From: JANNNX01 sp031398745
GTDB lineage: Bacteria; Actinomycetota; Acidimicrobiia; Acidimicrobiales; CADCSY01
Direction of reading: 5' to 3'
NCBI GenBank assembly: GCA_031398745.1
Contig: JANNNX010000065.1
Location: forward strand, 5,660-69,659
DNA: 64,000 nucleotides
Position 1 is the first letter of the stretch; every line of letters begins with the position of its first letter. Positions 7,348-14,982 of the stretch are shown here, one piece after another. Made by a program: the position numbers and the translations under genes. The notes beneath the pieces are model-generated. The model saw nothing but the letters and a program-made list of their open reading frames with translations, searched no databases and was not told the DNA's origin.

Positions 7348-9758
7348 CCCTCGCCCCTTCCCCCGGCGCGATCCCGGAGCGGGCCGGGACGGCTCCCGGC
7401 CCGCCGGCCGGTCGAGAACGAGGTCGCCCGGGTGCTGGGACCGATCGGCAGCAGGGGTCGGGTGTCACCCGGCGCCTTGGCCCAGTGCTCGACCAGCCAG
7501 CCCCGCTTGCGGGCGATGGCGGCGAGGCGGGTTTCGGGGTTGACCGCCACCGGGAAGCCGACGACATCGAGCATCGGGAGGTCGGAGGAGGAGTCGGCGT
7601 AGGCCACCGATTCCTCCAGGCGGTAGCCCTCGGCGGCCGCGAAGTCGGCCATGAGCAGGGCCCGGGCCTCGCCAGTGGGTGGCGCCTCGTCGAGCTCGCC
7701 GGTGTAGCGGCCGTGGCGGTCGGTGCCCATCCGGGCGCAGATGATGTCGTCGAAGAGGTGGGAGAGCGAGCGCTCGACCACGACGTCGAGGGCGCCGGTG
7801 ATGAGGACCGTGCGGTGGCCCAGTCGCCGGTGCTCGCGCACCCGGCGGATGCCGGCGGGGAACGACTTGGCCAGGATCAGGTGGCTGAACAGGGCCTCGG
7901 CGTCCTCGGCCAGCCGCTCGACCGGTGCGTCCTCGTAGCGGCGGTAGAAGTGGCGGAGGAAGTCGCCCCGGTCCCGCCGGTCCAAGGCCAGCAGCGAGGG
8001 GCCCTCGGCGAGGGTCTTGGCCGCGAACCGCAGGCGGTCGACGGTGCCCAGCCGGCGGGTGGCGAGCCAGGCGTAGGACTCGACCACGTTCGACGCGATG
8101 AGGGTGTTCTCGAGGTCGAACACGGCCATGTGCCGGGCCGGGTCGAGCACCTGCCGGCGCAGCCGGGTCGAGCGACTGTCGGTGGTCCGGGCCCCGGCCG
8201 TGGTGCGGACCCGGGCGTGCTCGACCACCGAGGGGAGGTGGATCTGGCGAACGTAGGTCGGCCAGTCGATGACGCCCGGGTCGAAGCAGAAGTCGGCCTG
8301 GTCGTCGGCGTCGAGGGAGACCCAGCGCTCGAGGAGCCGGTCCACTCGGAAGCGGGCCTCGGTCTCGGCGTAGGCGCCGTAGAGCTCGACGTAGCCGAGG
8401 GCTCGGGCGGCGTCCGCTCGGCGCTCGGCCAGGGCGGCCGACCAGGTTGCCTGGTTGCCCCGCAGGGGAAGGGCGCCGAGGACTCGCTCGGCCCGGTCGA
8501 GCCAACCGACCGCCCGTTCGAGCTGGCCCTGCACCCGTCCTCGCCCCGGGAAGGTCCACTCGGGCACGACGATCGGCTGGCCCTTGGTGTCATAGAGCGG
8601 GTGCTCGGAGAACCAGCCTTGGACGAGGTCGACCAGGGCTCGGTACCGCAGCGGGTTGGCCGTGCCCGACGCCACCTGGACCACCGCGGGCTCGGGTTCG
8701 GGACCCCGGGCGGCGGCGTCGAGGACCGCGGCCACGACCAGATCGACGGGGATGACATCGACCACGCCCTCGGGCAGGCCGGGGAACTCGCGGAGCAGCC
8801 CCCGGGCGTAGCTGATGATGACCGGCTCGGCCATGCGGAAGCCGCGGATCCAGCCCGGACGGGGCTCGGCCAGGGCCGACTCGATGATCGACGGCCGCAC
8901 GATGGTCACCGGCAGCGTCCCTCGGGTCTCGAGCAGAGCCTGCTCGCCGAGGGCCTTGGTGTAGGCGTAGGCGTCGGGCCACCCGAGCGACTGGGCCCGC
9001 TTGCGACCGGCGTCGACCAGCCGCTCGGCGACCCAGTCGTCGCGCAGCTTCTCGCCTCTCTCGGCCAACAGCGGGGTCCCGGCCGCGCCCAGCTCGCGGC
9101 GGGCCCCCTTGGCGAAGTCGGCCAGCCGGTCGGGGGTGCGGCTCTCGGCCTCGAGATCGGCCCGCAGGCGTCGGGCCGCCGCCACCTCGGCCCGCCAGTC
9201 GAGGTCGAGCGACAGGAGCTGGCCCGGCAGAGGCGCCTCGGGCGAGTCACCGCGGCGAACACCGGCGACGTAGCACGTCGACACCGCCACCAAGTGGGCC
9301 GAGGACCCGACGTCGCGCAGAGCGGTCGCGAGGCGCGACGGGCCGAGGAGGTTGACCTCCACGGCGGCGTCGAGCGGCGAGTCGAAGGCGACCGTGGCGG
9401 CCGAGTGGATGACCACGTCGCAGCTCGCCAGCAGGGCCCGACCTTCGTCGTCGAGACCCAGACCATCGACCCCCACGTCGCCGGCGATGACCTGCACCCG
9501 CCGGGCGACCATGGCCTCGAAGTCCTCGCCGGCGTCGCCGGCCGGACTGTGCTGTTGGCGCAAGCGGTCGAAGGCGTCGTTGCGCAGCACCTCGCGGCGC
9601 GCCCGCTCGGCCGCTGGAGTGCGTCGTCCGGGCCGGATCAGCAGGACCAGCTCGCAGTCGGGGGCACCCCGCAGGAGCCGTTCGACCAGGGCGGTGCCGA
9701 GGAACCCGGTCGAGCCGGTGACGAGGAGGCGTCGGCCGGCCAGCGCCTGGGGGATCAC
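7344..9758 (-). CDS. Fusion of fatty-acyl-CoA-reductase-type SDR and HAD-IB hydrolase
   Basis: An 804-residue two-domain protein. Residues 1-420 are an extended SDR of the NAD_binding_4 (male-sterility/FAR) type: LLVTGSTGFLGTALVERL at 11-28, HSAATVAFD, and the catalytic YAYTK (Tyr264, Lys268). Residues 545-760 are a HAD subfamily IB phosphatase: FDLENTLIASN with Asp548 as probable nucleophile, LITGALD, and ADSSSDLPML. The SDR would reduce an acyl thioester and the HAD part would remove a phosphate. It is the first gene of the LarA/PlsC cluster. GTG at 9758 follows a GAGAGGGG ribosome site. The substrate is unknown. Confidence 0.8.
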   Translation of the reverse strand: MIPQALAGRRLLVTGSTGFLGTALVERLLRGAPDCELVLLIRPGRRTPAAERARREVLRNDAFDRLRQQHSPAGDAGEDFEAMVARRVQVIAGDVGVDGLGLDDEGRALLASCDVVIHSAATVAFDSPLDAAVEVNLLGPSRLATALRDVGSSAHLVAVSTCYVAGVRRGDSPEAPLPGQLLSLDLDWRAEVAAARRLRADLEAESRTPDRLADFAKGARRELGAAGTPLLAERGEKLRDDWVAERLVDAGRKRAQSLGWPDAYAYTKALGEQALLETRGTLPVTIVRPSIIESALAEPRPGWIRGFRMAEPVIISYARGLLREFPGLPEGVVDVIPVDLVVAAVLDAAARGPEPEPAVVQVASGTANPLRYRALVDLVQGWFSEHPLYDTKGQPIVVPEWTFPGRGRVQGQLERAVGWLDRAERVLGALPLRGNQATWSAALAERRADAARALGYVELYGAYAETEARFRVDRLLERWVSLDADDQADFCFDPGVIDWPTYVRQIHLPSVVEHARVRTTAGARTTDSRSTRLRRQVLDPARHMAVFDLENTLIASNVVESYAWLATRRLGTVDRLRFAAKTLAEGPSLLALDRRDRGDFLRHFYRRYEDAPVERLAEDAEALFSHLILAKSFPAGIRRVREHRRLGHRTVLITGALDVVVERSLSHLFDDIICARMGTDRHGRYTGELDEAPPTGEARALLMADFAAAEGYRLEESVAYADSSSDLPMLDVVGFPVAVNPETRLAAIARKRGWLVEHWAKAPGDTRPLLPIGPSTRATSFSTGRRAGSRPGPLRDRAGGRGEG

Positions 9759-9831
9759 CGCCCCTCTCTACCATCCGACCGGCCCCCGGCCGCGCCCCTG
9801 GGGCGACCGACGGCACTCGGTCCGGTGGTGC

Positions 9832-10890
9832 TCAGCGTGTACGCCCGACGCGCCCGGCCCGCCGGGCGTGGCGCTCGAGGGCCAGGCCCACCAGGCGGTC
9901 GACCAGCTCGGGGTAGTCCAGCCCCGACTCGGCCCAGAGCCTCGGGTACATGGAGAAGGGGGTGAAGCCGGGGATCGTGTTGACCTCGTTGATCACCAGA
10001 CCCCGGCCTCCCTCCTCGTAGAAGAGGTCGACCCGGGCCAGGCCCTCGACCCGCAGTAGATCGGCCGCGGCCAGGGCCAGGGCCCGCACCTGGTCGGCCA
10101 GGGCGCCGGAGATGGGCGCCGGCACCCGCAGCTCGGCGGCGCCGTCGAGGTACTTGTCCTCGAAGTCGTAGAAGTCGTGGGTGGGCACCACCTCGCCGAC
10201 CGCCGAGGCGGCCAGTGCTCCGGTGTTGCCGAGGATGCCGCACTCGAGCTCGCGCCCGTTCACCGCCTCCTCGATGACCACCAGATCGTCGAACTTCGCG
10301 GCCAGGTCGATGGCCCCGGCCAGGGCTCCGGGCTCGGTGACCCGGCTCACGCCGATCGACGACCCGAGGTTGGCCGGCTTCACGAACACCGGCCAGCCCA
10401 GGGTCGCGCCGACCCGATCGGGCGTGGCCGCAGCCCGATCGTCGGCCGCGAAGCTCAGGTAGCGGACCTGGGGGAGGCCGTGGCCGGCCAGCACGTCCTT
10501 GGCCATGGCCTTGTCCATGCACAGCGCCGAGCCGAGGACCCCGGCGCCGACGTAGGCCACGCCCGCCAGTTCGAGCAGTCCCTGGATGGTCCCGTCCTCG
10601 CCCATCGGCCCGTGCAGCAGCGGGAGCACCACCGGTCGGTCGGCCAGCACCTCGCTCGGGGTGGTGGGGGCCCCGACGGCGGCCAGCGCCCCCTCGGCGT
10701 CAGGAGCCGCCCGGTGCCAGGTGCCGTCGTGGTCGATGCCGATCGTGGTCAGCCGGTAGCGGCTGGGGTCGAGGGCGGCGAGCACCGACGCCGCGGTCAA
10801 ACAGGAGATCTCGTGCTCGGCCGAGCGTCCGCCGAAGAGCACCACCAGCGCCACCCGGTCAGGCAGCGGGGGCGCCGGAGGCAAGGCCAC
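9832..10890 (-). CDS. ddl: D-alanine--D-alanine ligase
   Basis: A 352-residue ATP-grasp ligase. The N-terminal motif VVLFGGRSAEHEISCLTAASV, the substrate loop HGPMGEDGTIQGLLELAGVAYVG, the ATP-binding VFVKPANLGSSIGVSRV and the metal-binding VINEVNTIPGFTPFSMYP are all intact. It makes the D-Ala-D-Ala dipeptide for peptidoglycan. The GTG at 10890 was chosen because TACCGT lies 8 nt upstream on the minus strand, as in other leaderless genes here. Longer in-frame readings would overlap murF. It is divergent from murF, whose product consumes D-Ala-D-Ala. Confidence 0.93.
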   Translation of the reverse strand: MALPPAPPLPDRVALVVLFGGRSAEHEISCLTAASVLAALDPSRYRLTTIGIDHDGTWHRAAPDAEGALAAVGAPTTPSEVLADRPVVLPLLHGPMGEDGTIQGLLELAGVAYVGAGVLGSALCMDKAMAKDVLAGHGLPQVRYLSFAADDRAAATPDRVGATLGWPVFVKPANLGSSIGVSRVTEPGALAGAIDLAAKFDDLVVIEEAVNGRELECGILGNTGALAASAVGEVVPTHDFYDFEDKYLDGAAELRVPAPISGALADQVRALALAAADLLRVEGLARVDLFYEEGGRGLVINEVNTIPGFTPFSMYPRLWAESGLDYPELVDRLVGLALERHARRAGRVGRTR

Positions 10891-10898
10891 GGTGTGGC

Positions 10899-10904
10899 AC
10901 GGTA
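10899..10904 (-). promoter_or_regulatory. -10 element for ddl (leaderless type)
   Basis: TACCGT on the minus strand, 8 nt before the GTG at 10890, with no Shine-Dalgarno. It lies inside the 19-bp gap between the divergent ddl and murF starts, so the two initiation regions physically overlap. Confidence 0.5.
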
Positions 10905-10909
10905 GCCCC

Positions 10910-12232
10910 GTGCGGTTCAGCGCTGGCGACGTGGCGGCCGCGACCGGAGGCCGCCTTGTCGGGGCCACGGTCGAGGATGGACCGACCGTGGACGGCGCCG
11001 CCATCGACAGCCGACAGGTCGAGCCCGGGCAGCTCTTCGTGGCCGTGGTCGCCGAGCGCGACGGTCACGCCTTCGTCGCCGACGCGGCTCGCCGGGGCGC
11101 CGCGGCGGCGCTGGTGTCGCGGCCGGTCGAGGGGCTGGCGGCGGTGGTGGTGGGCGACACCTCGGTGGCGCTCGGTCGCCTGGGGGCGGCGGCCCGGGCC
11201 CGGATGCCGGGCCCGGTGGTCGGGGTCACCGGGTCGGTGGGCAAGACCACGGTGAAGGACCTGGTCGCGGCCGCGCTGTCGACGTCGAGGCGGACGGCGG
11301 CCAGCGTCGGCTCGCACAACAACGAGCTCGGGGTGCCCCTGACCCTGGTCGGCGCGCCCGACGACGTCGAGGTGGTGGTGGTCGAGATGGGGGCCCGGGC
11401 GGTCGGCGACATCGCCGCCCTGGCCGCGCTGGCCACCCCGACCGTGGGGGTCGTCACCGCGGTGTCGGCGGCTCACACCGAGACGTTCGGCGGTCTCGAG
11501 CAGGTGGCCCAGGCCAAGGGCGAGTTGGTGGAGGCGCTCGCCGCCGACGGGACCGCGGTGCTCAACGCCGAGGACCCCCGGGTGGCGGCGATGGCGACCC
11601 GAACCGCGGCTCGGGTGCTCACCTACGGCGTACACCACGGTGACGTGCGGGTGGCATCGCTGGTGCTCGACGACCGGCTGCGGCCCCGCTTCGAGCTCGA
11701 GACGCCGTGGGGCGTCGTCGAGGTCGCGCTCGAGCTGCGCGGCGCCCACATGGCGCTCAACGCGGCCGGCGCGGCTGCCGCCGCGCTCAGCCTGGGCGTG
11801 GACCTGGCCGGCGTCGGCGCTGGCCTGGGGGCCGCGGTGCCGGCGCCGGGGAGGATGCGGGTGCGGGAGCTGGCGGGTGGGGCGGTGGTGCTCGATGACA
11901 GCTACAACGCCAACCCGAGGTCGATGGCGGCCGCCCTCGATGCCTTGGCCGCCATGCCGGGAAGGCGGCGGGTGGCGGTGCTCGGCCAGATGGCGGAGCT
12001 GGGCGAGGGTCACGATGCCGGGCACCGAGAGGTGGCTGACCACGCCCGAGCGCGGGGCATCGACCTGGTGGTGGTGGGCGAGACGGCCTACGGCGAGCCC
12101 ACGGTGCCCGGGCCGGTCGAAGCGTTGGGCGCCCTCGGCGCGCTGGGCCCGGGCGACGTCGTGCTGGTCAAGGCCAGCCGGGCGGTCGGCCTCGAGCGGG
12201 TCGTCGAGCTGCTGACCGACCCGCTGAGCTGA
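10910..12232 (+). CDS. murF: UDP-N-acetylmuramoyl-tripeptide--D-alanyl-D-alanine ligase
   Basis: A 440-residue Mur ligase. It starts VRFSAGDVAAATGG, as MurF proteins usually do, so GTG 10910 is preferred over GTG 10892. The ATP loop is GVTGSVGKTTVKD, followed by SHNNELGVPLT, VVEMGARAVGDI and the C-terminal DDSYNANPRSM, all MurF diagnostics. It adds D-Ala-D-Ala to UDP-MurNAc-tripeptide in the cytoplasm. It is unlinked to a dcw cluster here and instead sits back to back with ddl, followed 10 nt later by a J-domain gene. Confidence 0.94.
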   Translation: MRFSAGDVAAATGGRLVGATVEDGPTVDGAAIDSRQVEPGQLFVAVVAERDGHAFVADAARRGAAAALVSRPVEGLAAVVVGDTSVALGRLGAAARARMPGPVVGVTGSVGKTTVKDLVAAALSTSRRTAASVGSHNNELGVPLTLVGAPDDVEVVVVEMGARAVGDIAALAALATPTVGVVTAVSAAHTETFGGLEQVAQAKGELVEALAADGTAVLNAEDPRVAAMATRTAARVLTYGVHHGDVRVASLVLDDRLRPRFELETPWGVVEVALELRGAHMALNAAGAAAAALSLGVDLAGVGAGLGAAVPAPGRMRVRELAGGAVVLDDSYNANPRSMAAALDALAAMPGRRRVAVLGQMAELGEGHDAGHREVADHARARGIDLVVVGETAYGEPTVPGPVEALGALGALGPGDVVLVKASRAVGLERVVELLTDPLS

Positions 12233-12242
12233 GGCCACCGCG

Positions 12243-12896
12243 ATGGCCGCGATCCCGCTGAGCCACTACGAGGTCCTGGGGATCGACCGGCACTCCTCCC
12301 GGGCCGAGATCCGCATGGCCTACGTCGCGCTGGCCCGTGACCTGCACCCCGACCGCCTGGTCGGTGCCGACCCCGAGCTCCGTGCCGACAGCGCCCGGGC
12401 CATGCAGGCCGTGAACGACGCCTGGCGGGTACTCGGCGACCCGGCGCGGCGGATCGACTACGACCGTCAGCTGGCGGCCGCCAGCTCGCCCGCCTCCGAC
12501 GGGTCCCGGACTGGTCCCTTGGTCGACGTCGACGTCGACGTCGACGTCGATCCTCGGGACGTCCCCCTTCGCCCGCCGCCCGACCTGGCCGCGTCGTTGG
12601 TCCGAAGCCTTCCGTGGGTGGCCATCCTCGGGGTGCTGGTGGCCATCTTCGTGTTCTCCGCGTTCGCTCGACGCTCGGAGTCGGGGCCGACCCCGGTGGC
12701 CGAGCTGCTCGGCCAGTGCGTGGCCACCGCCACCGGGGGCACGCTGGTTCCGGTGGCCTGCGACGAGGAGAACGACGGGCGGGTGGTGGCCTCGGTGGCC
12801 GAGGTGTCGGACTGCCCGCCCGGGAGCCGGCCTGTGGCCAACGGCTCGGGTCATCTCTGTCTCGAGCCCGCCGACTCGTCGGGTTCCGTCCGCTGA
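12243..12896 (+). CDS. J-domain membrane protein
   Basis: A 217-residue protein. Residues 7-78 are a J domain (HYEVLGIDRHSSRAEIRMAY, then ARDLHPDRL with the HPD motif, and AWRVLGDPARRIDYDRQL). A linker of alternating Val-Asp (VDVDVDVDVD) follows. Residues 122-141 form a transmembrane helix (WVAILGVLVAIFVFSAFARR). The C-terminal part would be outside the membrane and has four cysteines. It should recruit DnaK to the membrane, though its client is unknown. It lies 10 nt after murF with a weak GAGG ribosome site. Confidence 0.82.
   Translation: MAAIPLSHYEVLGIDRHSSRAEIRMAYVALARDLHPDRLVGADPELRADSARAMQAVNDAWRVLGDPARRIDYDRQLAAASSPASDGSRTGPLVDVDVDVDVDPRDVPLRPPPDLAASLVRSLPWVAILGVLVAIFVFSAFARRSESGPTPVAELLGQCVATATGGTLVPVACDEENDGRVVASVAEVSDCPPGSRPVANGSGHLCLEPADSSGSVR
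12522..12551 (+). repeat. (GTCGAC)5 microsatellite inside the J-domain gene
   Basis: Five tandem copies of the self-complementary hexamer GTCGAC, the last ending in T. They encode the Val-Asp repeat between the J domain and the membrane helix. The 6-nt unit keeps frame if copies are gained or lost. Confidence 0.9.
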
Positions 12897-12919
12897 CCGG
12901 CATCGTGGGGGCGCGTCGG

Positions 12920-12925
12920 TAGCGT
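12920..12925 (+). promoter_or_regulatory. -10 element TAGCGT (leaderless type)
   Basis: TAGCGT is 7 nt upstream of the GTG at 12933, with no ribosome site between. Confidence 0.45.
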
Positions 12926-12932
12926 TGCCGGC

Positions 12933-13613
12933 GTGGTCGCCCCGGTCGCTCCGTGGACCCTCACCGGTGAGGCGCTGGTGGGTCTGGTCCGAGGCGGCCG
13001 CTCCCTGGTGCATCGCCTCCCCCCCGAGGTCCGGCCGTTGCCCGGACCGACGCTGGTGATGGCCGCGGCCTACGAAGACTCGCCGGTGGGTCCCTACATC
13101 GAGCTGGTGGTTGGCCGTCCGGCCCGCCTCGGCCTGCGGGTCGGGTGGTGCATGACCGTGCTGGTCTGTGATTCGCCGGCCAGTCGCATGGGCGGAATCC
13201 TCAATTGGGGCTTCCCGGAGGAGCTCGGGAGCCTCACCTGGGAGATCGACGGCGACCGGCGCCAGCTGCGGTGGGCCGAGCGCGATCTGAGCCTCACCGG
13301 CGAGGCCCGGTCGCTGCGGCTGCCGGTGACGATGCCGGGACGCGCCATCCAGCGGCGCAGCGACGGGCCGGTGGTCGTGCCGGCCTCACTGCGAGGCCGG
13401 GCTCGCTTCGCCCGCCTCGACCTGGCCTGTCCGGACGCCGACCCGATGGCCGGGTTCCGCGGTCGCCACCTCGGCTGCCACATCGCCGGCGTGCGGGTGG
13501 TGCTGCGCCCGGCCCGCCACCCCTCGGGGCTGGTGGCGTCGTTCCTCGCCCCCCTGCGAGCGCCGGGGCCGGCGCTATCGTTCTCCGACCCCGGGCGATT
13601 GGCTCAGCGGTAG
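12933..13613 (+). CDS. Acetoacetate decarboxylase-like beta-barrel protein
   Basis: A 226-residue protein resembling the acetoacetate decarboxylase (ADC) fold family: LVMAAAYEDSPVGPYIELVVG near residue 50 matches the Y..SPVGPY.E motif, with further strands GGILNWGFPEELG and LTWEIDGDRRQLRW. I cannot locate a convincing Schiff-base lysine pair, so decarboxylase activity is doubtful. The leaderless-type start GTG 12933 is used. The gene's last 21 nt, including its TAG stop, are the first 21 nt of the tRNA-Val gene. Confidence 0.6.
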   Translation: MVAPVAPWTLTGEALVGLVRGGRSLVHRLPPEVRPLPGPTLVMAAAYEDSPVGPYIELVVGRPARLGLRVGWCMTVLVCDSPASRMGGILNWGFPEELGSLTWEIDGDRRQLRWAERDLSLTGEARSLRLPVTMPGRAIQRRSDGPVVVPASLRGRARFARLDLACPDADPMAGFRGRHLGCHIAGVRVVLRPARHPSGLVASFLAPLRAPGPALSFSDPGRLAQR

Positions 13614-13664
13614 AGCGCTGCCTTCACACGGCAGAGGTCACTGGTTCGATCCCAGTATCGCCCA
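13593..13664 (+). tRNA. tRNA-Val, anticodon CAC
   Basis: All four arms fold. The acceptor stem is GGGCGAT/ATCGCCC; the D arm is GCTC/GAGC with loop AGCGGTA. The anticodon stem is CTGCC/GGCAG with loop TTCACAC (anticodon CAC at 13625-13627), and the T arm is ACTGG/CCAGT with loop TTCGATC. The discriminator is A and the 3' CCA is not encoded. The 5' 21 nt overlap the 3' end of the preceding protein gene on the same strand. Confidence 0.97.
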
Positions 13665-13758
13665 CCGGGACAAGTGCCTCCGACGCCGGGATGCATGGGT
13701 GCCGGATTCCGGGAGGCCGGTATCCCGACCGGAGCGGGCCCGACGTCCAGTCGGGCCT

Positions 13759-13772
13759 GATCGGGCCCGATC
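13759..13772. promoter_or_regulatory. 14-bp perfect palindrome at a promoter
   Basis: GATCGGGCCCGATC is fully self-complementary and ends 8 bp before the TAGCCT -10 hexamer (13781-13786). It covers the expected -35 region of the flavin monooxygenase-like gene. That position suits a repressor operator. No regulator gene is adjacent. Confidence 0.4.
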
Positions 13773-13780
13773 GGCCGGCG

Positions 13781-13786
13781 TAGCCT
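13781..13786 (+). promoter_or_regulatory. -10 element TAGCCT (leaderless type)
   Basis: TAGCCT is followed by three consecutive GTG codons at 13787, 13790 and 13793. The 6-nt spacing favours the third as the transcript and translation start. Confidence 0.45.
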
Positions 13787-13792
13787 GTGGTG

Positions 13793-14962
13793 GTGGCCGA
13801 CCCGTCGTTGCTCGAGGTCGCTCGCTCGTTGCGGGGCGAGATCATCGACGCCTCGGCGACCATCGATCGCCAGCGCCGCCTGCCCGATCACGTGGTCGAC
13901 ACCATGAAGGCGTCGGGCGTGTTCCGCATGAACGTGCCGGCCGAGATCGGCGGCCTCCAGACCGATCCGTTCACGATGATGGACGTGGTCGAGGAGTACG
14001 CCTACGCCAACGGCTCGGCCGGGTGGATCGCCGGCATCGTCTCGGGCGTCGGTACCTGCAGCGCCTACCTGCCGCCCGAGGTTGGCCGCCTGGTCTTCGC
14101 CGATGACCCGTCGGCCATGTTCGCCGGCAACTTCGCGGCCTCGACCGGCAAGGCGGTGGCCGTCGCCGGTGGCTACCAGCTCACCGGCCGCTGGCCCTTC
14201 GGGAGCGGCTGCGAGTACGCCACCTGGTTCGCCGGCAACTCGATCGTCTACGACGGCGACCGCCCCCGGCTCGACGCCCACGGCAACCCGGTGCTCAAGA
14301 TCTGCGCCTTTCCGGCGGCCGACGTCGCGATCCACCGAGACACCTGGGAGGTCTCGGGCTTGCGGGGGACCGGGTCCTACGACTTCTCGGTCTCCGACCT
14401 GTTCGTCCCCGACGACCGGGCCTTCTGGTGGAGCGACGGGGCCCGTTTCGAGTCGCCGCTGTATGCGGCGCGCTTCTTCCTGTTCAAGCACCCCCGCCAC
14501 GTGCGGGGCATGGCCCGGCGGGCCTACGACAGCGTGGTCGAGCTCATCGGGGCCAAGACCCAGCAGCGCTCGAGCTCGCTGGTCCGCGACCGCTCGCTGG
14601 CCCGGATGGAGGTGGCCCAGGCCAAGGCCATCATCGACGGGTGCAAGAGCGCCATCGACGACGTGGCCGGCCGCACCCTGGAGGTGGCGGAGCGCACCGG
14701 GGAGGTCCCGCTCCCGCTCTGGACCGATGCCCGCATCGCCATCACCTACTGGACCCACGAGTGCACCCGGGCCATCGACCTGCTCTGGGACGTCGCCGGC
14801 GGCCACGCCCCTCAGGAGGCGTTGCCCATCGAGGCCGCCTGGCGCGACGCCCACGTCGCCACCCAGCACGGGATCATCGCCAACTACACCTACGACTGGT
14901 TCGGCAACGCGCTCCTCGACCCCGAGGGCGTGCCCGCCGACGTCGTGAACCGGATCCGCTGA
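13793..14962 (+). CDS. Acyl-CoA-dehydrogenase-fold flavoprotein (group D monooxygenase-like)
   Basis: A 389-residue protein of the acyl-CoA dehydrogenase superfamily. It has an N-terminal helical domain (MKASGVFRMNVPAEIGGLQ), a central barrel with GRWPFGSGCEYATWF and GLRGTGSYDFSVSDLFVPD, and a C-terminal four-helix domain ending DAHVATQHGIIANYTYDW. Tryptophan-rich WPFGSG and the ending resemble the flavin-dependent hydroxylases of the HsaA/HpaB type more than true acyl-CoA dehydrogenases, where a catalytic Glu would be expected. GTG 13793 was chosen from three tandem GTGs by spacing to the TAGCCT element. Cupin and dienelactone hydrolase genes follow. Confidence 0.7.
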   Translation: MADPSLLEVARSLRGEIIDASATIDRQRRLPDHVVDTMKASGVFRMNVPAEIGGLQTDPFTMMDVVEEYAYANGSAGWIAGIVSGVGTCSAYLPPEVGRLVFADDPSAMFAGNFAASTGKAVAVAGGYQLTGRWPFGSGCEYATWFAGNSIVYDGDRPRLDAHGNPVLKICAFPAADVAIHRDTWEVSGLRGTGSYDFSVSDLFVPDDRAFWWSDGARFESPLYAARFFLFKHPRHVRGMARRAYDSVVELIGAKTQQRSSSLVRDRSLARMEVAQAKAIIDGCKSAIDDVAGRTLEVAERTGEVPLPLWTDARIAITYWTHECTRAIDLLWDVAGGHAPQEALPIEAAWRDAHVATQHGIIANYTYDWFGNALLDPEGVPADVVNRIR

Positions 14963-14982
14963 CGCGGGGGGAGAGACACACC

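Noticed and set aside
13604..14869. Minus-strand 421-residue frame opposite the flavoprotein gene
   Set aside because: Antisense shadow that also crosses tRNA-Val; no domain recognisable.
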